Shown: positions 36,894 to 49,149 of the stretch, in pieces
Layout of the letters: every line of letters starts with the position of its first letter
Position numbering within the stretch: the first letter of the stretch is position 1
Assembly: GCF_009711095.1 (NCBI RefSeq)
Contig: NZ_WMJZ01000004.1
Span: 1-64,000 of the forward strand
From: Intestinirhabdus alba
GTDB taxonomy: Bacteria; Pseudomonadota; Gammaproteobacteria; Enterobacterales; Enterobacteriaceae
DNA: 64,000 nucleotides
Reading direction: 5' to 3'
Notes under the pieces: generated by a model
The model's database searches: none
Seen by the model: the letters and a program-made list of their open reading frames with translations, nothing else
What the model was told of the DNA's origin: nothing
Position numbers and translations under genes: made by a program

Positions 36894-38935
36894 TGACGCT
36901 GGATTCCGTAGTGGTCCAGCATGGCGTCCAGCTGCGGCTCCCGGCCGCGGAAGCGCTTGAACAGCGCCATCGGCTCCTCGGAGCCGCCGCGGGTCAGAAC
37001 GTTGTCAAGGAACGACCGTCCGGTTTCGCGGTTGAAAATCCCCTCCTCCTCAAAGCGGGAGAAGGCGTCCGCCGCCAGCACGTCGGCCCACAGGTAGCTG
37101 TAGTAGCCCGCCGCGTAGCCGCCGGCGAAAATATGGCTGAAGGCATGCGGGAAGCGGCCCCAGGTCGGCCCCGGCACCACGGCGACCTGCTTTTTAATCT
37201 CCGCCAGGGTCTCCAGGATCTTCGCCCCCTGCTGCGGGTCGAAATCGGCGTGCAGTCGGAAGTCAAACAGGCCAAACTCCAGCTGACGCAGGATAAACAG
37301 CGCCGCCTGATAGTTCTTCGCCGCCAGCATCTTATCCAGCAGCGCTTTCGGCAGCGGCTCGCCGGTCTCAAAATGGCCGGAGATAAAAGCCAGCGCCTCC
37401 GGCTCCCAGCACCAGTTCTCCATAAACTGGCTCGGCAGCTCCACCGCGTCCCACGGCACCCCGTTGATGCCGGAGACGCCCGCCGTTTCAATGCGGGTCA
37501 GCATATGGTGCAGGCCGTGCCCGAACTCGTGAAACAGGGTGATCACCTCGTCATGGGTGAACAGCGCCGGCTTGCCGTTAACCGGACGGTTAAAGTTGCA
37601 GGTCAGGTAAGCCACCGGCTTTTGCAGCGTGCCGTCGGCTTTGCGCATCTGGCCGACGCAGTCGTCCATCCAGGCTCCGCCGCGTTTGTTCTCGCGCGCG
37701 TAGAGATCGAGATAGAAGCTGCCGCGCAGCTCGCCGCTTTCGTCGTACAGCTCGAAGAAGCGCACGTCCGGATGCCAGACGTCAACGTCGTGACGCTCTT
37801 TGGCGGTGATGCCGTAAATGCGCTTCACCACCTCAAACAGGCCGTTAACCGCCCGGTTTTCCGGAAAGAACGGGCGCAGCTGCTCGTCGTTGATGCTGTA
37901 GAGATGCTGCTTCTGCTTTTCGCTGTAGTACGGGATATCCCACGGCTGCAGCTCCTCGACGCCAAACTCCGCTTTCGCAAAGGCGCGCAGTTGGGCCAGC
38001 TCCTTCTCGCCCTGCGGGCGGGCGCGCTGCGCCAGATCGGTTAAGAAGACCAGCACCTGCTGCGGGGTTTCCGCCATTTTAGTGGCCAGCGACTTATCGG
38101 CGTAGCTGTCAAAGCCCAGCAGTTGCGCCAGCTCGTGGCGCAGGGCGAGGATTTCGGCCATGATCGGGCCGTTGTCCCACCGTCCCGCGTTCGGCCCCTG
38201 GTCGGAGGCGCGGGTCACGTAGGCGCGGTACATCTCTTCGCGCAGCCCCTGGTTGTCGCACCAGGTCATCACCGGCAGATAGCTCGGCATATCCAGCGTC
38301 AGCAGCCAGCCCTGCTGCTCTTTGGCCTCCGCCTGGGCTTTGGCCGCCGCCAGGGCGCTTTCCGGCATTCCCGCCAGCTCGCTTTCGTCGGTAATCAGTT
38401 TCGTCCAGCCCATCGTGGCATCGAGGACGTTGTTGCTGTACTGGTTGCCCAGCTCGGACAGGCGGGCGGCGATCTCGCCATAGCGCTGCTGCTTCTCTTT
38501 CGGCAGGCCGATGCCGGAAAGCTCGAAATCGCGCAGGGCGTTATCCACCGCTTTTTTCTGGGCGATATTCAGCGCGGCGTAGCGATCGCCGTCGCGCAGA
38601 TCGCGCCAGGCCCGGTACAGTCCTTCATGCTGGCCGACCCAGGTGCTGTATTCGGACAGCAGCGGCAGCGTCTGCTCATAGGCTTCGCGCAGCTCCGGGC
38701 TGTTTTTAACCGCGTTCAGATGGCTGACCGGCGAAAAGAGGCGTCCCAGCGCATCGTCCGCCTCCGCCAGCGGCTGGCAGAGGTTTTCCCAGCTGTAGGG
38801 TGCTCCCTGCGCCACCACGCGCTCAACGCATTCCCGGCAGTCGTTCAGCGCTTTCGTCACCGCCGGAACCACATGCTCTGGCCGTATTGCGGAAAACGGC
38901 GGAAGCTCAAAGGGAGTCAGTAAGGGATTGGTCAT
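36890..38935 (-). CDS. prlC: oligopeptidase A
   Basis: 681-aa cytoplasmic M3-family zinc metallopeptidase that degrades peptides including cleaved signal peptides. The zinc site is [11 protein letters not shown] near residue 469, with a downstream glutamate in [12 protein letters not shown]. Start [14 protein letters not shown] at 38935 matches E. coli. An ATG 53 codons upstream is not conserved. In E. coli prlC is a sigma-32-dependent gene, and rpoH lies in this window. Confidence 0.97.
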   Translation of the reverse strand: MTNPLLTPFELPPFSAIRPEHVVPAVTKALNDCRECVERVVAQGAPYSWENLCQPLAEADDALGRLFSPVSHLNAVKNSPELREAYEQTLPLLSEYSTWVGQHEGLYRAWRDLRDGDRYAALNIAQKKAVDNALRDFELSGIGLPKEKQQRYGEIAARLSELGNQYSNNVLDATMGWTKLITDESELAGMPESALAAAKAQAEAKEQQGWLLTLDMPSYLPVMTWCDNQGLREEMYRAYVTRASDQGPNAGRWDNGPIMAEILALRHELAQLLGFDSYADKSLATKMAETPQQVLVFLTDLAQRARPQGEKELAQLRAFAKAEFGVEELQPWDIPYYSEKQKQHLYSINDEQLRPFFPENRAVNGLFEVVKRIYGITAKERHDVDVWHPDVRFFELYDESGELRGSFYLDLYARENKRGGAWMDDCVGQMRKADGTLQKPVAYLTCNFNRPVNGKPALFTHDEVITLFHEFGHGLHHMLTRIETAGVSGINGVPWDAVELPSQFMENWCWEPEALAFISGHFETGEPLPKALLDKMLAAKNYQAALFILRQLEFGLFDFRLHADFDPQQGAKILETLAEIKKQVAVVPGPTWGRFPHAFSHIFAGGYAAGYYSYLWADVLAADAFSRFEEEGIFNRETGRSFLDNVLTRGGSEEPMALFKRFRGREPQLDAMLDHYGIQRQ

Positions 38936-39155
38936 AAGCGCTGTCCTTTTAGGAAGAGGGTGAATGAAGCGCGCGTCCGGCGCTGTGCAATATCGTTCCA
39001 GAATGGGGGTAAGTGTAGTGGATTTCAATCCCGGCCGGTTTGCGCGCCCCGGCGCTGCGCTATTCAGGGCGGGGCGGGCGCGGCAAACGCGCATTCCGCC
39101 GTAATCTACGGTAAACTGCGGCCACCCTCTTTTCTACTCCGGATATCATTTCTCC

Positions 39156-39998
39156 ATGCTCAGTTATCGCCACAGCTTTCACGCGGGCAACCATGCCGAC
39201 GTCCTTAAACACACCGTTCAGAGCCTGATCATCGAGTCGCTCAAAGAAAAAGAGAAACCCTTTCTCTATCTGGACACCCACGCGGGCGCGGGCCGCTATC
39301 AGCTGAGCAGCGAACACGCCGAACGCACCGGCGAATATCTGGAAGGCATCGCGCGGATCTGGCAGCAGGACGACCTGCCCGTCGAACTGGAGCCTTATAT
39401 CGGCGTGGTTCAACACTTTAACCGCAGCGGCCAGCTGCGCTACTATCCCGGCTCTCCGCTCATCGCCCGTCAGCTGCTGCGCGAGCAGGACAGCATCCAG
39501 CTCACCGAGCTGCACCCCAGCGACTATCCGCTGCTGCGGGCCGAGTTTCAGAAGGACAGCCGCGCCCGCGTGGAACGAGCCGACGGCTACCGGCAGCTGA
39601 AGGCCAGGCTGCCGCCGGTCTCCCGCCGCGGCCTGGTGCTGATCGATCCGCCTTACGAACTCAAAACTGACTATCAGGCGGTGGTCGCCGGCATCAGCGA
39701 AGGCTATAAGCGCTTCGCCACCGGCACCTACGCCCTGTGGTATCCGGTGGTACTGCGCCAACAGATTAAGCGCATGGTGCACGATCTGGAGGCCACCGGC
39801 ATCCGCAAGATCCTGCAGATTGAGCTGGCGGTCCTGCCGGACAGCGATCGCCGGGGCATGACCGCTTCCGGCATGATAGTGATTAATCCGCCGTGGAAGC
39901 TGGAACAACAGATGAACAACGTTCTGCCGTGGCTGCACGGCAAGCTGGTTCCGGCGGGCACCGGCCATACCCTGGTAAACTGGATCGTGCCGGAATAA
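39156..39998 (+). CDS. rlmJ: 23S rRNA (adenine(2030)-N6)-methyltransferase RlmJ
   Basis: 280-aa methyltransferase making m6A2030 in 23S rRNA. The N-terminal YRHSFHAGNHADVLKH and the catalytic LIDPPYELKTDY (DPPY, near residue 164) are diagnostic. Divergent from prlC. In E. coli growth on extracellular DNA as a carbon source also requires it. Confidence 0.96.
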   Translation: MLSYRHSFHAGNHADVLKHTVQSLIIESLKEKEKPFLYLDTHAGAGRYQLSSEHAERTGEYLEGIARIWQQDDLPVELEPYIGVVQHFNRSGQLRYYPGSPLIARQLLREQDSIQLTELHPSDYPLLRAEFQKDSRARVERADGYRQLKARLPPVSRRGLVLIDPPYELKTDYQAVVAGISEGYKRFATGTYALWYPVVLRQQIKRMVHDLEATGIRKILQIELAVLPDSDRRGMTASGMIVINPPWKLEQQMNNVLPWLHGKLVPAGTGHTLVNWIVPE

Positions 39999-40171
39999 TT
40001 GCAGCTATCGACGGAACCTTTTAGGCTGACGCCCCGACCGCGCGTAGCATCGACGCTGCTGCAGAAAGCCGCCGGGGGTCGGAATAACCGCCCGGGATGC
40101 GAAGCCCGGTCCGGGGACTCAGCCCGTATACAGAGACACCATAGCGCCATCAGCAACGAAGGATAAAACGC

Positions 40172-41524
40172 ATGAGCAAACATTATGACTACGTCGCCAT
40201 CGGCGGCGGCAGCGGCGGTATCGCCTCCATTAACCGTGCCGCGATGTACGGCCAGAAATGTGCGCTGATTGAGGCCAAAGAGCTGGGCGGCACCTGCGTG
40301 AACGTCGGCTGCGTGCCGAAGAAGGTGATGTGGCACGCCGCGCAGATCCGCGAGGCAATCCAGCTGTACGGGCCGGACTACGGCTTCGACACCACCATCA
40401 ACCAGTTCAGCTGGCCGACCCTGATCGCCAGCCGTACCGCCTATATCGACCGTATCCATACCTCCTACGACAACGTGCTGGGTAAAAATAATGTCGACGT
40501 AATCAGAGGCTTCGCCCGCTTTATCGATGCGAAAACCCTCGAAGTGAACGGCGAAACCCTTACCGCCGACCACATTCTTATCGCCACCGGCGGTCGGCCG
40601 AGCCATCCGGCGATTCCGGGCGCTGAGTACGGTATCGACTCCGACGGCTTCTTTGCCCTGCCCGCGCTGCCGGAGCGGGTGGCGGTGGTGGGCGCGGGCT
40701 ATATCGCCGTTGAGCTGGCGGGCGTGATTAACGGCTTGGGCGCGCAGACGCACCTGTTCGTGCGCAAGCACGCGCCGCTGCGCAGCTTTGATCCGATGAT
40801 TACCGAAACCCTGGTTGAGGTGATGAACGCCGAAGGTCCGTCCCTGCATACCCAGGCTATTCCGCAGGCGGTGGTTAAAAACGCCGACGGCAGCCTGACC
40901 CTTGAGCTGCAGGACGGACGTCGCGAAACGGTGGACTGCCTGATTTGGGCTATCGGCCGCGAGCCGGCAACCGACGGGTTAAATCTGCAGGCCGCCGGGG
41001 TGAAGACCAATGAAAAAGGCTACATCGTCGTTGATAAATACCAGAACACCAGCGTGGAAGGGATTTATGCGGTGGGCGATAACACCGGCGCGCCAGAGCT
41101 GACCCCGGTCGCGGTTGCCGCGGGCCGCCGCCTCTCGGAGCGCCTGTTCAATAACAGGCCGGACGAGCATCTGGACTACAGCAACGTGCCGACCGTGGTC
41201 TTCAGCCACCCGCCTGTCGGCACCGTCGGCCTGACCGAACCCCAGGCGCGCGAGCAGTACGGCGAGGACCAGGTTAAGGTCTATAAATCATCATTTACCG
41301 CCATGTACACGGCGGTCACTTCTCACCGCCAGCCGTGCCGCATGAAGCTGGTCTGCGTCGGGCCGGAGGAGAAGATCGTCGGCATCCACGGCATCGGCTT
41401 CGGTATGGATGAGATGCTGCAGGGCTTTGCGGTCGCGCTGAAGATGGGAGCCACCAAGAAGGACTTCGACAACACCGTGGCGATCCACCCGACGGCGGCC
41501 GAAGAGTTTGTCACCATGCGCTAG
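40172..41524 (+). CDS. gor: glutathione reductase
   Basis: 450-aa FAD-dependent disulfide reductase regenerating glutathione from GSSG with NADPH. The redox cysteines C42 and C47 lie in [13 protein letters not shown], the NAD(P)H-binding motif is [13 protein letters not shown] (near 175), and the acid-base pair H439/E444 is in IHPTAAEEF. All match E. coli Gor. AAGGA ribosome-binding site. Confidence 0.98.
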   Translation: MSKHYDYVAIGGGSGGIASINRAAMYGQKCALIEAKELGGTCVNVGCVPKKVMWHAAQIREAIQLYGPDYGFDTTINQFSWPTLIASRTAYIDRIHTSYDNVLGKNNVDVIRGFARFIDAKTLEVNGETLTADHILIATGGRPSHPAIPGAEYGIDSDGFFALPALPERVAVVGAGYIAVELAGVINGLGAQTHLFVRKHAPLRSFDPMITETLVEVMNAEGPSLHTQAIPQAVVKNADGSLTLELQDGRRETVDCLIWAIGREPATDGLNLQAAGVKTNEKGYIVVDKYQNTSVEGIYAVGDNTGAPELTPVAVAAGRRLSERLFNNRPDEHLDYSNVPTVVFSHPPVGTVGLTEPQAREQYGEDQVKVYKSSFTAMYTAVTSHRQPCRMKLVCVGPEEKIVGIHGIGFGMDEMLQGFAVALKMGATKKDFDNTVAIHPTAAEEFVTMR

Positions 41525-42020
41525 GCCGCAGGCTCCCGGCGCGCAGGCGGGTGGCTGATGTCGCCGGTATCGCGCTTTGCGCGCCGGACGGCCGCCGCCT
41601 GGTCGCGTGGTTTCCAACCCGCTACGGCAGCAGAGCGCCGCCGCAGCGGGTTGGCGGCAATCACCAGACAGCCGAACTATACTTCAGGCTGCGCAGAGCT
41701 TCGGCGGTGCCAACGCTGGCGTTCGGGGTGAAGGGCAGCTCCAGCTGGAGCGTTGCACAATAGCCGTAAAAGGGCGTCAGAAGTCATCGTTAATAAACAG
41801 GGCTTCTGCTCATTTCATCATCACTCTTTTTATAATAATCAAATAATTACCCGATAACTGGCTATGGATAAGCGGCGCGTGCCGGGCAATGGTTGCGCTT
41901 ATTCATAACGTGTTGCAATCGAATTATCCGAAAACAGGTGCGCTTCGGTTCCGCGAAGCGTTAATAAATCGACAAGATAATCAGTAAGATAGATTTTCCA
42001 CTTCTGAGAAGCCTGGGGAA
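41525..42020. other. gor-treF intergenic region, no gene
   Basis: No credible gene. A perfect 10-bp stem CCAACCCGCT/AGCGGGTTGG (41614-41623 with 41645-41654) sits 90 bp after gor and could fold or be a repeat unit. In E. coli this interval carries arsRBC, slp and the acid-fitness genes; none is present. The right-hand half is AT-rich and leads into the treF promoter. Confidence 0.6.
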
Positions 42021-42042
42021 AAATGTGATCTACCGCACACTT
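42021..42042 (+). promoter_or_regulatory. candidate CRP site upstream of treF
   Basis: The 22-mer beginning AAATGTGATCTA and continuing CCGCACACTT agrees with the CRP consensus at 18 of 22 positions, with a perfect left half-site. It lies 94 bp before the treF ATG, a position compatible with activation. Confidence 0.55.
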
Positions 42043-42081
42043 TGTGCGCCAGGCAGCGAAGCGAATGTCTACGCTTAATAG

Positions 42082-43785
<1,704 letters not shown>

Positions 43786-43875
43786 CCGCGTTGCCCAAAG
43801 CGGGCAGCCCGGCCTGTTGATATTCGGCCCAGGCCGGTGGACGGCCAGGAAAGGTGCAGTATACCGGCCGAAGGT

Positions 43876-44478
43876 TCAGCGCTGCTCGTTAAGCATCATG
43901 GCCGCCTGGGTGCGGTTTTTCACATCCAGCCGTCGGTAAAGCGATTCCAGATGCGCTTTTACCGTCCCGGCGCTGATATTAAGCGCCCGGCCAATCTCTT
44001 TATTTGTCTCTCCCGCCGCCAGCATGGTCAGGATCTCACGCTGACGCGCGCTCAACGACTGAATATCGCGGGATTCCGACCCCGGCGCGCTTAGCCAGTC
44101 GCCGGGTAAAAACTGCATACCCATCGCCACAGTATTCAGCGCCAGGGCAAAGGTCTCCGGACCGCTGTCGCGCGGCACCACCGCCAGGACGTTATAATGG
44201 CGAGCCTCCTGCAGCCACTTCTTGCTGCAGTCCGTAGCGGTAATTAATACCTTTACCTCAGCAAACTGCTGCTGCTTTTTTTTTAACAGCCAGCGGCAAA
44301 AGTCGCCGTCGAGATCGCCATCCAGCATAAGCAGCGCATCCGGAATTTGTTCCAGCCTTTGCCAGAGTTCATCTGCCTGACCGACACTCTGAATACTTAT
44401 ACCTGGAATCCGCTGCTGGAGGCTGACTTTCATTCCATGAATAAATATTGACTGCCTGTCAAACATTACAATCCGCAT
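43876..44478 (-). CDS. yhjB: LuxR-family regulator YhjB
   Basis: 200-aa response-regulator-like protein. The N-terminal receiver-type domain (MRIVMFDRQSIFIHG, possible acidic site LLMLDGDLDG) is followed by a LuxR/NarL helix-turn-helix (LSARQREILTMLAAGETNKEIGRALNISAGTVKAHLESLYRRL, residues ~140-185). Targets are unknown and there is no adjacent kinase. Convergent with treF as in E. coli. Confidence 0.93.
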   Translation of the reverse strand: MRIVMFDRQSIFIHGMKVSLQQRIPGISIQSVGQADELWQRLEQIPDALLMLDGDLDGDFCRWLLKKKQQQFAEVKVLITATDCSKKWLQEARHYNVLAVVPRDSGPETFALALNTVAMGMQFLPGDWLSAPGSESRDIQSLSARQREILTMLAAGETNKEIGRALNISAGTVKAHLESLYRRLDVKNRTQAAMMLNEQR

Positions 44479-45376
44479 TACTTTCTCTCCACCTTAATAG
44501 GGTAAGTGATTGAAGTAGTGGAAGGGTATTACCCAGGGAGTAAAATAAGAATTTGCCATGTGGCCAGGGCCATTTTACAGATAGTGACGGCAGAGAGAAG
44601 CACAAAGCGCACAATATAGACAAGCCGCAGAAAGTACAGGATAATTAGTTTAAAATAACGACAAAAACGCGGCGTATGTTATATTTTACAGCTGTCGCTT
44701 TAGTAAATATTATTTTTTAACTTACCGTTTTTCTTGCAGAAATGGAATTTTTAGGCGCATTTAATTTGTTACAGAATTAAATATAGCACGTTGCGTTCAA
44801 GCGTTGCCCTTTTTTTGCCCGCGACCACAAAGCCTGTGCCCGGCACGCCGATCCGGCGGCGGCGGATAAAAGAGCTATTCCATCAGGTTATTTTCCGGCC
44901 ATTTTAAATCGGGTTCTTGCCGTCCGTAACGGCTCCGAAGGGGCGGCATAGCGAAAATTCTCATCTCCTGCTCCTACGCTCCGCCAGCTATCCCCGCGGG
45001 TTATTTCTAAATAACGGTTCGCAAACCGTCTTTATACTCCCCCTCGCCCGACCCGATTATATTGCTCTGCTGGCGTATTTTTCGCCGGTTAGCCTCGCCC
45101 ATGCGGTACGTTTATTATTCTATTGCCGTGCAACAGCACATCAGGCCAGTCTCAGGGAGAGGTCAGCCCTACATCTTTATCTAAAGAATAGCGGACATAC
45201 CGGCCTGGTTTGCCGCTTTTTCGCTGAACCGGACCCCTTATGCGCAGGGCTGAGGCCCGTAATTGCCGCTTTCAGAATCTCTGGCATTGAGAAGTAGCTT
45301 ATTAGATGTTAAAAAATTACTAAACATTTACCCTTTGGCATCACTGTATCACTCATAACAACAATAGGCTGTCGGG
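44479..45376. other. long AT-rich intergenic region between yhjB and yhjC
   Basis: About 900 bp between divergent regulator genes. The stretch 44640-44800 is strikingly AT-rich for this chromosome (many A/T runs), a composition attractive to H-NS. The longest open frame (44917-45297) has no recognisable domain and unlike-coding composition, so I do not call it. It must contain the yhjB and yhjC promoters. Confidence 0.6.
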
Positions 45377-46276
45377 ATGGATAAAATTCACGCAATGCAG
45401 CTTTTTGTCCGCGTGGCCGAGCTGGAAAGCTTTACGCGGGCGGCGAACGTTCTTGGCCTGCCTAAAGGCAGCGTTTCGCGCCAGGTTCAGCTGCTGGAAA
45501 ATCATCTCGGTATCCGCCTGCTGGAGCGCACCACCCGCCGGGTGCGGCTGACCCATGACGGCATGATCTACTATGAACGCGCCAGAGATCTGCTGAGCAA
45601 TCTGAACGAGCTGGACGGGCTGTTTCAGCACGACCCGGCCAGCATCAGCGGCAGGCTGCGGATCGATATGCCGGTGGGTGTAGCGAAGTATCTGGTTTTA
45701 CCCAGGCTCCCCACCTTTTTACAGCAGTACCCCGGCGTCGAACTGGAGCTGAGCAGCAGCGATCGTCAGGTGGACCCGCTGCGCGAAGGCTATGACTGCG
45801 TGGTGCGCATTGGCACGCCGACGGACACCGGGCTGATAGCGCGTCCGCTGGGCACGCTGACGGTCATTAACTGCGCCAGCCCCGGCTATCTGGCGCGCTT
45901 TGGTCACCCAAAGACGCCTGACGATCTCGCCTCCCATGCGGTGGTGCACTATTCGCTTCATCCGGGTGCCCGGCCGCCCGGCTTTGCCGTTGCCGATACC
46001 GACGGCGTCCGCTGGGTTAAAACCGGCGGTATGCTGACGGTGAATAATAGCGAAACCTGGCGAGCGGCCTGCCTGGCGGGGCTGGGCATTATTCAGACGC
46101 CGCGGGCGCTGGTACGCGAAGCGCTGCGCGACGGGCGGCTTATTGAAATTCTCCCCGGCGACCGGGCCGCGCCGGTGCTGCTCTCCCTGCTCTGGCCCCA
46201 TCGCCGCAGCCTCTCCCGCCGCGTCAATCTGTTTATGGAGTGGCTGACCGGGGTGATAAAGCGCGATATCGCTTAG
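45377..46276 (+). CDS. yhjC: LysR-family regulator YhjC
   Basis: 299-aa LysR-type regulator matching E. coli YhjC. The N-terminal winged helix (MDKIHAMQLFVRVAELESFTRAANVLGLPKGSVSRQVQLLE) precedes a substrate-binding-like domain beginning near LRIDMPVGVAKYLVLPRL (~95). E. coli work links YhjC to csgD and biofilm control. A ligand is not known. Confidence 0.93.
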   Translation: MDKIHAMQLFVRVAELESFTRAANVLGLPKGSVSRQVQLLENHLGIRLLERTTRRVRLTHDGMIYYERARDLLSNLNELDGLFQHDPASISGRLRIDMPVGVAKYLVLPRLPTFLQQYPGVELELSSSDRQVDPLREGYDCVVRIGTPTDTGLIARPLGTLTVINCASPGYLARFGHPKTPDDLASHAVVHYSLHPGARPPGFAVADTDGVRWVKTGGMLTVNNSETWRAACLAGLGIIQTPRALVREALRDGRLIEILPGDRAAPVLLSLLWPHRRSLSRRVNLFMEWLTGVIKRDIA

Positions 46277-46357
46277 CCCCGGACGCGCCCGTTCAGGTAG
46301 CGGGCACCGCCAGGCTATACTGTCCTGAGTGTTAACTCAACAAGGAATACCGATAGG

Positions 46358-47392
46358 ATGACCGAGGAAAACGACGTAAAACGCCCTGTCCAGGATCTGG
46401 CGCTGGAGCCCGTGATCCGGGTTGAAACCCGGCAGCCTGCCGGGGCAAAAACGGAGACCGACCCGGAGGCCAGCCCGGCGCTAAAGCGCGTCGCCACCAC
46501 GATAGAGAGGATCCAGCAACAGCCGATGGTCGCGCACCTGCTCCGCGCCACCGAGCGCTTTAACGATCGGCTGGGGAATCAGTTCGGTGCCGCTATCACC
46601 TACTTCTCGTTTCTGTCGATGATCCCGATCCTGATGGTCTCGTTTGCCGCCGCCGGCTTTGTGCTGGCGTCGCACCCGACGCTGCTGCAGGATATCTTTG
46701 GCAAAATTTTACAGAACGTCAGCGATCCGACGCTGGCCGGAACGCTGAAAAACACCATCAATACCGCCGTTCAGCAGCGCACCACCGTCGGCCTGGTCGG
46801 TCTGGCGGTGGCGCTCTACTCCGGTATCAACTGGATGGGCAACCTGCGCGAGGCGATCCGCGCCCAGTCGCGCGACGTGTGGGAGCGCACCCCGCAGGAC
46901 CAGGAGAAAATCTGGATCAAATATCTGCGCGATTTTATCTCGCTGATTGGCCTGCTGGTGGCGCTGATCGTCACGCTGTCGATCACCTCCGTGGCCGGTT
47001 CGGCCCAGCAGATGATTATTTCGGCGCTCTATCTGGACAACATCGAGTGGCTGAAGCCGGCCTGGCGGCTGATTGGGCTGGCAATTTCCATCTTCGCCAA
47101 CTATCTGCTGTTCTTCTGGATTTTCTGGCGGCTGCCGCGCCACCGGCCGCGCCGGCGGGCGCTGATCCGCGGCACCTTTATTGCCGCCATCGGCTTTGAG
47201 GTCATTAAGATCGTCATGACCTGGACCCTGCCGTCGCTGATGACCTCGCCCTCGGGCGCGGCCTTTGGCTCAGTGCTCGGCCTGATGGCGTTCTTCTATT
47301 TCTTCGCCCGCCTGACCCTGTTCTGCGCGGCGTGGATCGCCACCGCCGAATATAAAGACGACCCGCAGATGCCGGGTAAAACCCACCGCTAG
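46358..47392 (+). CDS. yhjD: YihY-family inner membrane protein YhjD
   Basis: 344-aa membrane protein of the YihY/virulence factor BrkB family. A disordered charged N terminus (~1-50) precedes six hydrophobic segments, with AITYFSFLSMIPILMVSFAAAGFVL near residue 79. In E. coli a point mutation in yhjD suppresses loss of Kdo, suggesting a role in lipid A precursor handling. The exact function remains open. Confidence 0.92.
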   Translation: MTEENDVKRPVQDLALEPVIRVETRQPAGAKTETDPEASPALKRVATTIERIQQQPMVAHLLRATERFNDRLGNQFGAAITYFSFLSMIPILMVSFAAAGFVLASHPTLLQDIFGKILQNVSDPTLAGTLKNTINTAVQQRTTVGLVGLAVALYSGINWMGNLREAIRAQSRDVWERTPQDQEKIWIKYLRDFISLIGLLVALIVTLSITSVAGSAQQMIISALYLDNIEWLKPAWRLIGLAISIFANYLLFFWIFWRLPRHRPRRRALIRGTFIAAIGFEVIKIVMTWTLPSLMTSPSGAAFGSVLGLMAFFYFFARLTLFCAAWIATAEYKDDPQMPGKTHR

Positions 47393-47781
47393 CGCGCCGC
47401 GCTTTGCACCGACCCGCCGGCTGGCCCGGCGGCGTAAGACTCCGGCAAACCGATAACGCCCCGAAGCTATCAGACGGTAGCGCCTCCCCGCGGGTGAGCG
47501 TCACGGCCAGAGGCGCGTATTCGCTATTGCGCCACGACCGCCTGTGCCGACCCATAATTTCAGCATATAAATCCAGCCAGTAACTTTTATTTAACCGAAA
47601 ACCAGTTTTATTCACCAGTTTATTAATTGTGTGAAGCATTTCGTAGACGTGAATTTGCTGGCTTAAAAATTATCCCCTTTTTGCGCGTTTTTTGCCCAGT
47701 CTGGCAACCTGTAGCTGATTGAAATGTCGCTTTTGCTGTGCGTAATATGATCTTTCGTTCGCCAGATTATAAGAAAACATT
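47393..47781. other. yhjD-yhjE intergenic region, no gene
   Basis: 389 bases without a credible gene. The last 150 bp are AT-rich and should hold the yhjE promoter. I see no confident operator or strong terminator. Confidence 0.5.
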
Positions 47782-49104
47782 ATGCAAGCAACCGCCACTA
47801 CTCTCGACGGCCAGCAGGACCACGCGCCGGTCAACTCGCGCAATAAGGTCGTCGTCGCCTCGCTCATCGGCACCGCCATCGAGTTCTTTGACTTCTATAT
47901 TTACGCCACCGCCGCGGTTATCGTTTTTCCGCACATCTTTTTCCCCCAGGGGGACCCGACCGCGGCGACGCTGCAGTCTCTCGCCACCTTTGCCATCGCC
48001 TTCGTGGCGCGGCCCATCGGCTCGGCGCTGTTTGGCCACTTCGGCGACCGCGTGGGGCGCAAGGTCACGCTGGTGGCCTCGCTGCTGACGATGGGGATCT
48101 CCACGGTAATTATCGGCCTGCTGCCGGGCTACGCCACCATCGGCATTTTCGCCCCGCTGCTGCTGGCGCTGGCGCGCTTCGGCCAGGGGCTGGGTCTGGG
48201 CGGCGAATGGGGCGGGGCGGCGCTGCTGGCGACCGAAAACGCCCCGCCGCGCAAACGCGCCCTGTACGGATCGTTCCCGCAGCTCGGCGCGCCAATCGGC
48301 TTCTTTTTCGCCAACGGCACTTTTCTGCTGCTCTCCTGGCTGCTGAGCGATGAACAGTTCATGACCTGGGGCTGGCGGGTGCCGTTTATCTTCTCGGCGG
48401 TGCTGGTGATTATCGGCCTGTACGTGCGCGTTTCGCTGCATGAAACGCCGGTGTTCGCCAAAGTGGCCGCGGCGAAAAAGCAGGTGAAGATCCCACTCGG
48501 CACCCTGCTGACGAAGCATATGCGCGTCACCATTCTCGGCACCTTTATTATGCTGGCGACCTATACTCTGTTTTATATTATGACCGTCTACTCCATGACC
48601 TTCAGCACCGCCGCCGCGCCGGTCGGGCTTGGCCTGCCGCGCAACGAGGTGCTGTGGATGCTGATGATGGCGGTGATTGGCTTCGGGGTGATGGTGCCGG
48701 TCGCGGGCCTGCTTGCCGACGCCTTCGGCCGCCGCAAGAGCATGGTGATTATCACCGTTCTGATTATCCTCTTTGCGCTGTTCGCCTTTAAGCCGCTGCT
48801 CGGCTCCGGCAGCCCGGCGCTGGTTTTCGCCTTTCTGCTGCTGGGCTTAAGCCTGATGGGGCTGACCTTCGGCCCAATGGGTGCCCTGCTGCCGGAGCTG
48901 TTTCCGACCGAGGTGCGCTACACCGGCGCGTCGTTCTCCTATAACGTTGCGTCCATTCTCGGCGCGTCGGTCGCGCCCTATATCGCCGCGTGGCTGCAGG
49001 GCAACTACGGCCTGCCGGCGGTGGGGATCTACCTGGCCTCAATGGCGACCCTGACGCTGATCGCGCTGCTGCTCACCCATGAGACGCGGCATAGGTCGCT
49101 GTAG
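47782..49104 (+). CDS. yhjE: MFS metabolite:H+ symporter YhjE
   Basis: 440-aa major facilitator of the metabolite:H+ symporter family, the group containing ShiA, KgtP and ProP. Substrate is not established. Family motifs include ASLIGTAIEFFDFYIYATAA near residue 31 and GHFGDRVGRKVTLVASLL near 82, with the RFGQGLGLGGEWGGA motif near 133. Convergent with yhjG. Confidence 0.93.
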   Translation: MQATATTLDGQQDHAPVNSRNKVVVASLIGTAIEFFDFYIYATAAVIVFPHIFFPQGDPTAATLQSLATFAIAFVARPIGSALFGHFGDRVGRKVTLVASLLTMGISTVIIGLLPGYATIGIFAPLLLALARFGQGLGLGGEWGGAALLATENAPPRKRALYGSFPQLGAPIGFFFANGTFLLLSWLLSDEQFMTWGWRVPFIFSAVLVIIGLYVRVSLHETPVFAKVAAAKKQVKIPLGTLLTKHMRVTILGTFIMLATYTLFYIMTVYSMTFSTAAAPVGLGLPRNEVLWMLMMAVIGFGVMVPVAGLLADAFGRRKSMVIITVLIILFALFAFKPLLGSGSPALVFAFLLLGLSLMGLTFGPMGALLPELFPTEVRYTGASFSYNVASILGASVAPYIAAWLQGNYGLPAVGIYLASMATLTLIALLLTHETRHRSL

Positions 49105-49149
49105 CCCCCTTTGCCGCCGGACAGCGCCCCCGCTCTCCGGCGCGCAGGC

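Noticed and set aside
44917-45297. 126-aa open frame between yhjB and yhjC
   Set aside because: No recognisable domain and no convincing ribosome-binding site; composition unlike a real protein.
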